NCBI RefSeq assembly: GCF_004359215.1
Contig: NC_090610.1
Span: forward strand, 1,831,255 to 1,895,254
Source: Bremia lactucae
Taxonomy: Eukaryota; Oomycota; Peronosporomycetes; Peronosporales; Peronosporaceae
Length of the DNA stretch: 64,000 nt
Direction of reading: 5' to 3'
Of the stretch, positions 54,858 to 64,000 are shown one piece after another; the first letter of the stretch is position 1, and every line of letters starts with the position of its first letter. The position numbers were made by a program, and so were the translations under genes. The notes under the pieces are model-generated. The model did not search any database. It was not told the DNA's origin and saw only the letters and a list, made by a program, of their open reading frames with translations.

Positions 54858-56497
54858 TGTAACGGTGTCCGTTTAATAATAATAAATATTATTTCCTATT
54901 AGAGGATATAAATGAAGGAGTACACAATGTTTATCTTTTATTTAGTTTTGTCCAATATTACCAAATTTGGTAATATTGACGCGCCAATCGTCACAAGTCA
55001 CGATTGCGCGGTGCGCAAGTAGGCATACATAGTTAGGGATTAATATAATAAGGGTATTAATATCCCCACAACTAAAATTGATTAACCCACAACTATTCTT
55101 AAAATATGTTTATTTTCAAATTTAAATGAACCGCTCCTGCTTCTGTAAAGATTTTAATTTGAGATTTCAATCTAAAAGGCCAAATGGCCAATACACATTA
55201 TGCTTTACCTGTGATTGGCTTATACAATAACTTTCAGCTAGTAGGCAGTATTCCTTATCTATATAAAGGATGCTTGTTCAGCTCCTTTATACAGTATCCA
55301 TTCAATCATTCATCCAATATTATCATCAAAACTCGACAAAGACACTTCTTATCTACAACATTTCAACACCAGTACACCAAACCTATAACACATTTGAAAA
55401 GCTCTTTAAAAATGCACAAGAGTTTGCATACATTGATGGCTATGCATTGGCTATCAAACACTACATAAAGTGCGACTTAGGAGTGACATACGCAACTGTG
55501 GATATCATGCAATTGCTCACCTGCTAAACTTGGATGCTTTGCGGTAAATTGACAGAAGACTTTTCAGAATGATTTTGATGAAATGGAATCCAGCTGAGCT
55601 GGGAAGGCAATGGACCAATACTTTAAACCAGATGTTTCAATTCTGCTACCTGCTATTCAAGGTCAGTGGTTATTTCGACTGAAGAAAGATCCCGAATTTC
55701 TTTCATATCACACACCAATACAATAAAAAAACATTATAATTGATAAATTATAAGAATTATTTAATACTAAAACAATAATATTTAAAAAACAACTTGATAA
55801 GTATATTATAAAGGATGGTAATCTTATAACAAATATGGTGTTACCTATTAAAAATGGGGAGTTATTAAAACCTGAAGAACATTTATTTTATATATGTGCA
55901 GGAAAGGGGATAATACTTTTGCAGGTCAAAAGTTACCACTGGCAAGCACCTTGGTGCAAAGTTACCTCGGGTTGAGGCAATTTGGCATTACTACTCCACC
56001 AGCAAGAAACGCGACTTTTGGCTAGTTCAGATCCACGACATATTATTTCTTTATAGATTTTTACACATAAAATATTCATTGCACCGTTGTGTTTATAGCA
56101 ATTAAAATCTTTACAGAACTTGTAAGAATAACAATTTTTGTTTGCGAACTTAAGAGTATGTTTCTTTTAAAAAAAGTTGTGAGAGTAATAGTTTAAGTAG
56201 AAGCGAATTATTTTTTAACTTATAAAGAAAATAATTGATGGGAATATCAATTTTAGTTGTGGGGATATCTATACCCTATAATGAAGTCAGTAGTAGATAG
56301 ACGATCGTTACGTTATAACTTAGTATGTTATTACAGCTTTACTTTTTCTCTATTCTTAAGCCTTAAGGTTACCTTTAGTAGCTAATACTTTTTAGCTACT
56401 TAAAAACTTCCTCTGCACGTCGTGTACGTGAAGGGGTTGAGGCGCCTCACCTACACTGTAATCAGTGTAGGTTGACTAGTACAGTTATCAGTACTGG
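54858..56497 (+). repeat. A-type LTR interrupted by a TIR transposon
   Basis: A-type LTR starts TGTAACGGTGTCCG at 54858, runs with the palindrome CCAATATTACCAAATTTGG (54952) to 55051, and resumes at 56277 with AGTCAGTAGTAGATAGACGA to 56497. It then passes directly into decayed gag sequence without a primer-binding site, so the leader was deleted. Confidence 0.75.
55052..56276. mobile_element. 1.2-kb TIR DNA transposon, AT-rich
   Basis: The ends are inverted repeats of about 30 bp: left GGGTATTAATATCCCCACAA and onward, right (complement) GGGTATAGATATCCCCACAA and onward, both continuing CTAAAATTGAT. The flanking octamers TATAATAA and TATAATGA are a near-perfect 8-bp target duplication. An interior frame at 55300-55500 reads TFEKLFKNAQEFAYIDGYAL followed by AIKHYIKCDLGVTY, like the start of a FAR1/MULE-type DNA-binding region. 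No full transposase is present, so it is non-autonomous. The superfamily is undecided (an 8-bp duplication also fits hAT). Confidence 0.75.
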
Positions 56498-57480
56498 AAA
56501 TCACAAACAATTGCAAAAATGCAATCGTTGTAAAAACGGCCTCTATGAGTGTAGTACCCCACGCGCAATGTCTAGAAACACAGAGCGAAACGATCGACCT
56601 CCCGTAGGAACAGCGGAAGATGCGGATCCGACACTGCTGTGAAATTGGAACGGCGAGGCGGATCGTCAAAAAACGGTCGGGGTCAGTAGGTGCGGAGCGC
56701 CTAGGTGCAATTACCTTGTGGATCTTTTCTTCTTAAATTTTGACAGGAGCAGATCCCACGCCATCTAAGTGACTTGCTCTCTCGCCCTTGGCTCGCTTGT
56801 CGAAGAGCTCATCGATATAATCGACTTGTTCTCTCGGCAACGGTCATTGCCTGGTCACACAATACTTGGGGCAAGACTCCAAATCACGATGGCCTAGGCG
56901 GCTCGTCCCTTGGCGTGGTTCACGCTTACAATTAGCTGACACGGCGACCATACCCAATTCCGCGGAAAGTGTTCTGTTGAACTTTTCTTATGGGAATGAC
57001 AACTATCTTTTCCGCGTTGAATCTACTATCAGGTGCTCATGAAAAGTCCGATGTAGCCATTACAGCAGTAAGCACCCCAAGCAGTATGCTTTGGGAGTGG
57101 CTTGTGATGCCCCAAGAATTGAAAAACGCACCAGCGACATTCAACCGAGTGGTGGCTGACGTGATGCGTCATCGCCGTGCCTACGCGCATTAATTTGACG
57201 ATGTATTCGTTCATAGTAGCTGAGCGAAACAGAGTCGCACAAGTGTCATTTGGACGCTCTGTTGAAGATTCTGAGTGACGCCCCATTGTAGAGCCTCGTT
57301 CCCAGCTGGTTGCTGACGTTGAGGGCCTCGTCCGTCAGTATGACGAGACCCATCCGATGGTCCAGAAGGCCCAGCGGAAAACACGCGCCCTGGCGCTTGT
57401 AAATCGATTGCAAAACGTCAATCGCATCACGCATCTCAATAGAGATGCGAGCCCTTCCCCAGGGCGAAGAAAGTGAATAG
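56498..57480 (+). pseudogene. Gy6: heavily deleted gypsy (gag, RT, chromodomain scraps)
   Basis: Zinc-knuckle-type and basic gag sequence at 56498-56700 passes to an unclear stretch, then an RT palm piece at 57046-57250 (DVAITAVSTPSSMLWEWLVM, NAPATFNRVVADVMRHRRAY and a decayed FDDVFVHS). It then jumps at about 57285 to the chromodomain end (EPRSQLVADVEGLVRQYDET, HPMVQKAQRK). RNase H and integrase are deleted. Confidence 0.8.
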
Positions 57481-57575
57481 ACATCCCTTTGCCTCGCGTC
57501 CAATGTCTTTGACATTGCGAACGAACGCGCTGCAGGCTTGCATAAGCGAGACGTTACCCCGCTTATTGTTGCCAC

Positions 57576-58330
57576 TTAACCATCGATGCTTAAGAAAGCA
57601 TCGAGATAAAACTCTTCCTCAGCGCGAAAGTTCTTCGCGCTGGGATCAAGGCCATGTAGCTTTGTCGCAATAAATAAATGATATTTATTGTGAGGAGTAG
57701 TTTCTCCAGACAAGCTATTGATTAGCCTTTCTGGCAAAAGCCGCGGCTTCTTTTCAGGGGCGAGATGAGACATTTTACTGTCTTCACTCCCCTGTGTGGT
57801 ACTCACTGAAGCAGGGGTACCACAAGACCTTTTCTTACGATGGCTTACGCCATCGTCATCACCTTGCACAGAAACACGTGCAGATGACCGTACGGGAGAC
57901 GGAACGGGCGTTGAGGGATCATCCTCATCGTCGGATCCAAATAGACTATTAACTCGTCTATCAGAGTGAGCCCACTCATTCGAAGGCTCATAGTCAGCCG
58001 CCTGACGCCTATTAGGCGACTGTTCCATTCTCCCCGAGTCGGCCACTTCATCCGACTCGCATTCGTAGTTGACCTTTAAAGAGGGATCGTATTCACGTGA
58101 CATGCACTCGCAACATCTAGTGTTGTGCGAGTGGAAGACACTACGGTAGACGTTCCATCTGCCGCAAGAGGTAACAGTGCGTCACCCGCGGCTGCACGAA
58201 CCGCAGCCGAAGGGGCAGCACTATCGACACCCCGCAGGAGTTTAGTCTTCATGCGATGGAGTTTTAAATGATGGTTCTGACCAATCAACATCATTTTAAA
58301 AATTAAGTGGTCACATAGTGACCACTCCAT
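57576..58330 (-). pseudogene. Gy6 antisense ORF (aORF), 175-codon open frame
   Basis: Opposite to the pol scraps, the frame 58103-57576 is open for 175 codons: EYDPSLKVNYECESDEVADS, NSLFGSDDEDDPSTPVPSPV, RVSVQGDDDGVSHRKKRSCG and PHNKYHLFIATKLHGLDPSA. An overlapping frame upstream to 58330 reads LRGVDSAAPSAAVRAAAGDA. It is acidic with a Ser/Pro/Thr-rich core and basic patches. It ends at the 3' LTR side exactly as in Gy1, Gy5 and Gy7. It is more open than the surrounding sense-strand remnants. Function unknown; a nuclear or Gag-like role cannot be judged from sequence. Confidence 0.55.
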
Positions 58331-58365
58331 CCAATGACAGTAGAGTGATTGTCGTTTTAAGAGAG

Positions 58366-58810
58366 GGGTGACGTATCGTTACATGAAATTAACACTTAAA
58401 GGTTGTGAATCAATATGTTATCTAAAAGGTAGATAATGTTTGGAGGATATTACTTTATATAGTAATGTTCAATATTCTTATCCATAAATAGGTATAGACC
58501 ATTATATCTATTTATTCCGCAGACTAATCAGCTGTAGAGATAAACAGAAGAGAGATACAGATAAGACAAGATAAGATAAGATAAGAATTCAATTGCATGT
58601 TTAGTATTAGATTATAATTAAGTTAGCATTTACAAGATAGATAGAAGAGATACTTCATTATATAAATACAGTTTTCATATAACCCTCTCTAAGCTAGTTG
58701 CCTTAAAGAGAAGTCTTCCTCTGCACGTACTAGTGTACGTGAAATAACGTAAGGCACCACTCGCAACTAAAGCAGTGCGAAGTGGACTTGTACTGAAGCG
58801 CCCCGTTACA
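58366..58810 (+). repeat. Gy6 3' LTR (B type)
   Basis: Matches 36531-36969 along its length (TTACATGAAATTAACACTTA, TTATCTAAAAGGTAGATAAT, CTTCCTCTGCACGTACTAGT) and ends CCCCGTTACA at 58810. The start is degraded. An ATAAG pentamer is repeated four to five times near 58567-58587. Confidence 0.85.
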
Positions 58811-59460
58811 GGAGAGATGGGAAAAATGAGCATAATCGATATTGAGGCTCATCCTCACGTACACGCTCAGAGATGCGGGTCGTTGGAAAGATTTCAAGTG
58901 TTGGCGGGCACGTCTATTGTGGTCACGCTCTACTTAAGCACACACCTTAGCACAGGAAGGAAGCGGTTCGACAGTCTTCTCTCTCGTGTAGTGAGGTAGT
59001 TAGTGGGCGCTGAAGCGACAACACACAACGAACTTGTACCTTAGAACAAGTGTCGCCACGGAAGCGGTTACCGGCTTCACGCGCGCACTTGTTATTTAGG
59101 AAGTAGTTTTAAGACCGATTGTATTTATTTAAATTCAATATAAAACCTTTCACCAATGAGTAGATGCCATCTCTGTAAATGTGCATCCCTACGTGGCTAG
59201 CGTATTGTTCCAAATATATCTGTTCGCGGATGACACTAAAAGGTATCCCTTTCAATGTGAATGTACCTATGTACATCACATACACAAGGGTGGGTCACTA
59301 TGTAATCCTTACCCTAGTGGCAGGTCAAATAACTTCACATGAAGTAATTGACTTCCCGTTGTGTGTGCTTAACGGGTGTGTAACATTAGGCACTTCAGCC
59401 CGTTGCCACAACCCCCTCTCTAAGAACGAATTTTACATTTTGTAAGATCGCCAACGGAAG
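58811..59460 (-). repeat. C-type LTR of Gy7 and spacer
   Basis: On the minus strand from about 59408 the sequence GGGCTGAAGTGCC...TTACACACCCGTTAAGCACAC parallels the C-type LTR start at 45438. By position this is the 3' LTR of the minus-strand Gy7. The left end is not resolved. No gene is supported here. Confidence 0.5.
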
Positions 59461-59479
59461 AAAAGAGTGACAGCGAGCC

Positions 59480-60160
59480 GCATACGTCACGCAGCTTTAG
59501 TCTACTCAACCACTCCTTTAGCGACCAGTGTGTGCACCTACCCGGGTAACATCACACGGCGCTTGAAATGCCACATAAAAGGAGCAAAGCTGTTAGGTCG
59601 TGTACGAAAACACACTAACACCCTAGCTCGAAGCGCACGCGTCACGATTAAATGCCGCCGTCGCCTAGTGCCTCCGGTACAACACCTACAGCTACTGCTG
59701 TCGCGCTGTTAACTGGACTTAATGATCCATCTTACGCACAGTAAGGATGTCGATCCGTCGCTCATTATTGGCTACAAAGAGCCGACACCGCTGTCATCAC
59801 CTCGTAGTAGTGATGAGTACAGTGAGCTAATGGGGAAGGGTAATGGCGCTATAATGCCCATCCAAATTTCACCCATAGCTACCAACATGGAGACGCTAAA
59901 GTTGGGAAAGCAACTGTCCCGTCGTCTATGCTAGCTAGCGTAGCGATTATTCATGAGAGCACTGCCCATAAAGATGCAGCCGCTTCTCAGTTGGGTAAAT
60001 CACAACACCTGTCGTTCAGACCATTATTCGCAACGGGAATCTGATGCAGAAATAAAGAGCCTGAGCTTAAAGCTCCACGGATCGGTGTCACAATTTAGCC
60101 GTACTGAACGCGGCTATGTGATTGGTGGAATACCTCCTATGTCACCTCCATCCAAGTGAC
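59480..60160 (+). pseudogene. Gy7 antisense ORF (aORF)
   Basis: Opposite to the minus-strand pol, the plus strand contains GLNDPSYAHSKDVDPSLIIG, EPTPLSSPRSSDEYSELMG and NGAIMPIQISPIATNMETL. This is the same protein as the Gy5 copy (GLTDPSHFHSEDVDPSLIV). Frame breaks separate the segments. It lies between the pol end (60.2 kb) and the 3' LTR (59.4 kb), the same arrangement as Gy5, which is on the other strand. Confidence 0.6.
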
Positions 60161-60199
60161 CTCTCTCGGATGAAACTACTGCGTCGCTCCTAGAGCGCG

Positions 60200-63100
60200 C
60201 CACTATAGACGCTAATAATTACTATGGCATCCACAGTTCATAGAAGGCTCAGGTCAAATCTCTTGGCCGTGTTTTTCCGATCCCGGTCGTGTTGTGTTTC
60301 AACGAAACAATCGATTAATATGAAGCAGACTACATGCACCGTTTTCAGCCACATAGCGATATGGCAAAACAATGGTCACAGCGAATCAACTTCGCTCGTT
60401 GCGTGTGAGAAAAATCATGGGCGGTGACTGTACCTCCTGCTTCTCTTCATCACGTCTCTCCTGCTAGCCCATTTGAAAATAGCAGAGCCGCTCCAATTGG
60501 TGCCCTTTTCCATAGGCAAACAACAGTTCCGTAAAAACAACGCACAGAACGTCGAGCGGTCCCCAAGAGTCGAAACACTTCGAGTATCCCCTCCACTGGA
60601 CGAGATCTGAAGCTTATGCTTTACGAAGCGGTGGGCAAGCAACTTTCCAACAAGGAAGCGTTAGTTTCCAGCAGCACCAACTAATGCAGGCGGCGCCCGA
60701 TAGGAGTGGCGATTTCGCCCGACTTCTCGCTGCAACCTATCCTGCTTCCGTTCAGTCGCACGCGCTGAGCGCCGGGTCGGGGATCTAGAAGGTCAAGTTT
60801 TGCGATTGACTTCGGATCTTCACGATATTCGCTCGATGGATCGCCAGGGGTACGAAAGTCTGAGACTTCAGTTGGACCTTTTGGCGAAGCTGATGCTGAG
60901 AGATTCGCGTTACGCGCGCGATATCCCTCGCTCTCCGAGTCCATATCACGGTGGGAGGAATTGTCGGCGGGAAATCGATCTCCTTCCTTGTCGTCCCCAC
61001 CAGATCGACGCTCGACCCATGGCCGGCGTCCCGATCGGTCTTCGTAGACGGATGGGGATATGTGATCTCGTCTGGATCAACATATCGTTTAAGACGACCC
61101 ACGTGAAAGACGGGGTGCGTCTTCATATATGGCGGGACGGCGAGTCAATATTTAGATCTCCAACCTCCTTGACCACCATAAACGGCCCTATGAAACGCGC
61201 CAGTAATTGCGTAGTACTTCAAGCTAGTACAGATACTGCATTTTTAGGTAAATTGGCAGTCTTATATAGTACGTTTTCTCACACTCTAAAGCGTTCATTG
61301 TTTTTGCGACCATGTTGTGTTTTTGCTTGTCCTGTGCACTTGTCATCGCGTCACGGACTGTTCGTGGGATGGATTATCGCTAATCCACAAAGCGTTAAGC
61401 CTCGCTTACGCTTTCAGCATCAAACTCGCCTATGACACAGCCGAGAGGTCGGTCATAGGACGCAGTTGTCAACAACCAAACGTCGTTACTCATGACTCTG
61501 CACTGACACTCTTAGTTGGCGTGACCACTGCTAAACTGGCAGGGTCACGAAGTGAGGTTTCTAAACTGTCCCTCTCTTTTAATTTCACCGAGCGTAGTGA
61601 ACGGCCATCCCTCACTAAGACTCTGGCGCACAAACGAGACTTACGTCCGAGGATGGCGCAGTTCGTTTATATAAAACGGTGTCTCACACGTACTGGCGTG
61701 GACTCTGTTATTCAAAGCGATCTCCACGAAAGACAATTCTTTGCTCCATTCCTTTGAAGTCACTATCGTGCGCAAAACATCCACCATGACCCGATTGGCA
61801 CGTTATGTTTGGCCATCGGTCCAGGGATCATCGCCTGTAAACATGTGGAGCTTGCTACCCAGCAGCTCAAACACATGACGCCAACAAGTTGACGTAAACG
61901 TGGATCTAGGTTCATTCATATGGACTCGGGCATCCCGCGTAGTCGATACACGTGATCTAGGAGCAACACGGCTGCCTCCTTGCCTGAGATCGTGGTGCTA
62001 CATGGTGCCAAATGCAGCATTTGCTCAGTCTATCTACAAAGACGACGAGCCCGTCCGACCCTTGTGGTCAGGCGGCATGCCAAACATGAACTCCAGACTG
62101 ACCGACTTTCAACAATCCGTTTGAATCGGCAGCCGCTTCAGTGGCGCACTGCTGGACGGTGCAGGCTTTATGCGCTGACACAGTTCGCAGGAGCGAATAT
62201 GGTTGTCCACCCATCGATATTAGAGTGGCTTCCAAAATTTCTCTGACACTTGTAAGAATGTCTCTTCAAGGCCCCGATACCCACTCGATGGTGCATCATG
62301 GAGCTCGTGAAGTATTTCCAGCTAGCGGTCTGTGTCATGAGGGACATAGATTTTCAACGGATTACAAGGTGACAGCTAATGCCACAAGAGGCCATCGCTG
62401 TAGCTAAACCGACTTAACTTAGCCTTCAGATGCGACGAAAGGGAGGCCTTTTGTCCACCGAATGGATCCAACAGCAGGCGACAATGTTTGTCCTGACTGT
62501 AGCTCTCCGGTGTCGTGCCCGAAGTCTGGTCTGCACGATAACGCGTCAGCCAAGACATTCGACTTACCCGGCTTGTCTTCAGCTTTAAAATTAGATTCAA
62601 AGAATAATGTGAGCCATCTTGCCATTCTAGGCGAGAGGTGCGGTGAGTTTATTGCGGTCCGCAGTGATGCGTTATCCGTATAAACCACAAATGGTCCAGT
62701 GTCCAACAGGTGCACTCAAAATTTAACAAGAGCATACTTTATTAAAAGTAGCTCCTTGTCATGTACAGGGTAATTCAATATTACGGCTTTCGAAAGCCGG
62801 AACTAACAAGAAGTGACACGGTCACCGCCGTTGTCATAGCTGCCGATTGCAAAATTGCTTGCATCGCAGACGACGCTAAAGAGCTTATCCGTCTCTGGCA
62901 ATTCCTACACCGGTGCCTCTACAAGAGATAGCTTCACTAATGTAAGCGCATCTACTAATTTCTATGACCAAACCCATTCTGCATCCTTTCTAAAAAGGAC
63001 AGACAAGGTTTTAGTACGCTCTGCATAATTCTTGTTGTAGTTATGCAAGTAATTAGCGAGCCCAAGGAATTAGCATAGATCCTTCTCGTATCGTGGGATT

Positions 63101-63222
63101 GGTCATTCCTTTACAGATTTTACCTTTTCTGGGTCTACTCGAACACCATGTGTACCTATGATGCAGCCTAGCACAGATATTTCGGAGACCCCAATGACGC
63201 ATTTTTATAAGATGACGTAGCT
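60200..63222 (-). pseudogene. Gy7: 5'-truncated gypsy pol (C type)
   Basis: In minus-strand order: RT thumb from 63222 (a GTHGVRVDPEKV-like reading), RNase H at 62715-62376 (PFVVYTDNASLRTAINSPHL, KAEDKPGKSNVLADALSCRP), integrase scraps at 62340-61640, and the integrase tail at 61126-60785 (HPVFHVGRLKRYVDPDEITY). It starts at the same RT position as Gy5 to within a few bases. Stops and frameshifts are frequent. Confidence 0.85.
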
Positions 63223-63227
63223 GTCAT

Positions 63228-63725
63228 GTGAAGGTGGATAACCACGCCAGCCCCTTCACATCACGGGGTTCTGAATACGTTCCACAAGGAAACGTTGACC
63301 ACCGTGGGAATTCACCAATGGTTGTGGTGGAGGAGGGAAAATTAGATCCGAACCGTTTGTCGGATCTAATGTCGAGGATCGACAAAATCGATCACTTCCT
63401 CCATGATTTGGAGGAGGGACTTGACTAAGAGCGCGGCAAGCGTCGCTCGTTGGAGCAGACGGTGCAGGCTCACCATATCGAGCGGTTGGAAAACCGTTCG
63501 AAGAGTGCGTACTCCATGTTGGAGTACGAACGGAAATATCATGCTGTTCGCGATGAGCTGTCGTCAGCTCATCGTAGTTTCGAGGATATTCGGAACCGGC
63601 ATGAGAAACTACAGGCTCAACATGAGAATCTGGTTCGCGATCACATAAATCTTTTGGGGATTCTTGAAAAGGGTGGTCAAATCCGTCCTTGGAAGAAGCA
63701 GCGTACTGATGGTACGGGCGGAGCC
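63228..63725 (+). pseudogene. Coiled-coil gag-like ORF fragment
   Basis: One plus-strand frame reads PMVVVEEGKLDPNRLSDLMS, RIDKIDHFLHDLEEGLD, an in-frame TAA, then LEQTVQAHHIERLENRSKSA and SSAHRSFEDIRNRHEKLQA, ending HINLLGILEKGGQIRPWKKQ. The heptad pattern predicts a coiled coil of about 100 residues with a basic end. Such coiled-coil starts occur in oomycete gypsy Gag-type proteins, but I cannot prove the family. It is antisense to both neighbouring pol pieces. Confidence 0.5.
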
Positions 63726-63729
63726 GACC

Positions 63730-64000
63730 AACGTAAACGTAGGTTGCGTTCGCATCCTGCGTGGCAATTCTATTGTGTACGCATTGCCTCTGCGATGCAG
63801 TACACGGAAAGGCCCAATGAACTTGGGTAGTAGTTTACTGCTACCCACATTAGTGACTAATCGCTTAGGTAAGTTTACCGTAGAGAGTAGCACTAGATCA
63901 TTAATATTAAATGAATGAACATTTGCTCTTCCATGTTTGTCCGCATTCCGTTTCTGTCGGTCCACTGCGTTAGCAATGGAATCCTGAACGAAACGGATAA
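63730..64000 (-). pseudogene. Gy8: gypsy integrase C-terminal fragment
   Basis: The minus strand reads DRQKRNADKHGRANVHSFN, DLVLLSTVNLPKRLVTNVGS and KLLPKFIGPFRVLHRRGNAY, the SH3-like integrase C-terminus nearly identical in wording to Gy4 (41.6-41.8 kb). It continues past the window end and stops at about 63730, where the gag-like ORF begins. Confidence 0.85.

Noticed and set aside
59179..59445. 88-codon plus-strand ORF with hydrophobic stretches
   Set aside because: It lies within the probable C-type LTR of Gy7 and has no counterpart in the Gy5 LTR.
1..64000. CRISPR array, bacterial operons, riboswitches, replication origin
   Set aside because: The genes are eukaryotic with spliceosomal introns; no regularly spaced repeats or bacterial operon structure are present, apart from one short bacterial-like ORF patch.

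Overview
The window reads as nuclear DNA of an oomycete, most likely a Phytophthora or downy-mildew relative. The support is the style of its Ty3/gypsy chromoviruses, short introns of about 50-85 bp, compact gene islands and a cysteine-rich secreted protein. It is a draft assembly slice with three runs of N (1608-1707, 1887-2653, 38869-38873). About three quarters of it is dead or dying transposable-element sequence, with two islands of cellular genes.

Layout. 1-1607: broken Ty1/copia pol (-). 2.65-4.96 kb: gypsy gag/protease scrap joined to a BED-finger-like element (-), which recurs inverted at 34.83-36.4 kb. 5.1-9.8 kb: decayed gypsy 'Gy1' (+). 10.58-18.41 kb: gene island with COA7-like cytochrome oxidase assembly factor (5 exons), a DZIP1/Iguana-like ciliary zinc-finger protein (-, 3 exons, one apparent frameshift), NOL10/ENP2 (divergent from DZIP1 across about 150 bp) and a secreted calcineurin-like metallophosphatase (3 exons). 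18.6-25.96 kb: gypsy 'Gy2' (+) with two related 'A' LTRs. 28.1-32.5 kb: gypsy 'Gy3' (-), a near-copy of Gy2 in inverted orientation carrying two foreign AT-rich inserts, followed by a nest of solo LTRs (32.5-34.7 kb). 36.5-41.8 kb: gypsy 'Gy4' (+), the best preserved, fused to 'Gy5' (41.8-45.5 kb). 46.0-48.07 kb: MULE-type DNA transposon with long inverted ends, carrying an LTR fragment that itself holds two tandem tRNA-derived SINEs. 48.88-54.46 kb: second gene island with a large secreted protein, a beta-1,4-galactosyltransferase-7-like enzyme (-, 4 exons) and fibrillarin (-). 54.86-64.0 kb: a TIR transposon inside an A-type LTR, a deleted gypsy 'Gy6' (+), an inverted gypsy 'Gy7' (-) and a final integrase scrap 'Gy8' (-).

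The cellular genes are housekeeping or cell-surface functions, not an operon. NOL10 and fibrillarin both serve small-subunit rRNA maturation. COA7 serves mitochondrial complex IV. DZIP1 serves the ciliary base, so a functional copy would fit a zoospore-forming species. The most unusual signals are an antisense ORF found repeatedly between pol and the 3' LTR of different gypsy elements, the tandem SINE pair sharing one target-site duplication, and foreign-looking inserts (a truncated tRNA-Asn and a bacterial-like ORF) inside the Gy3 arm of the inverted gypsy pair.
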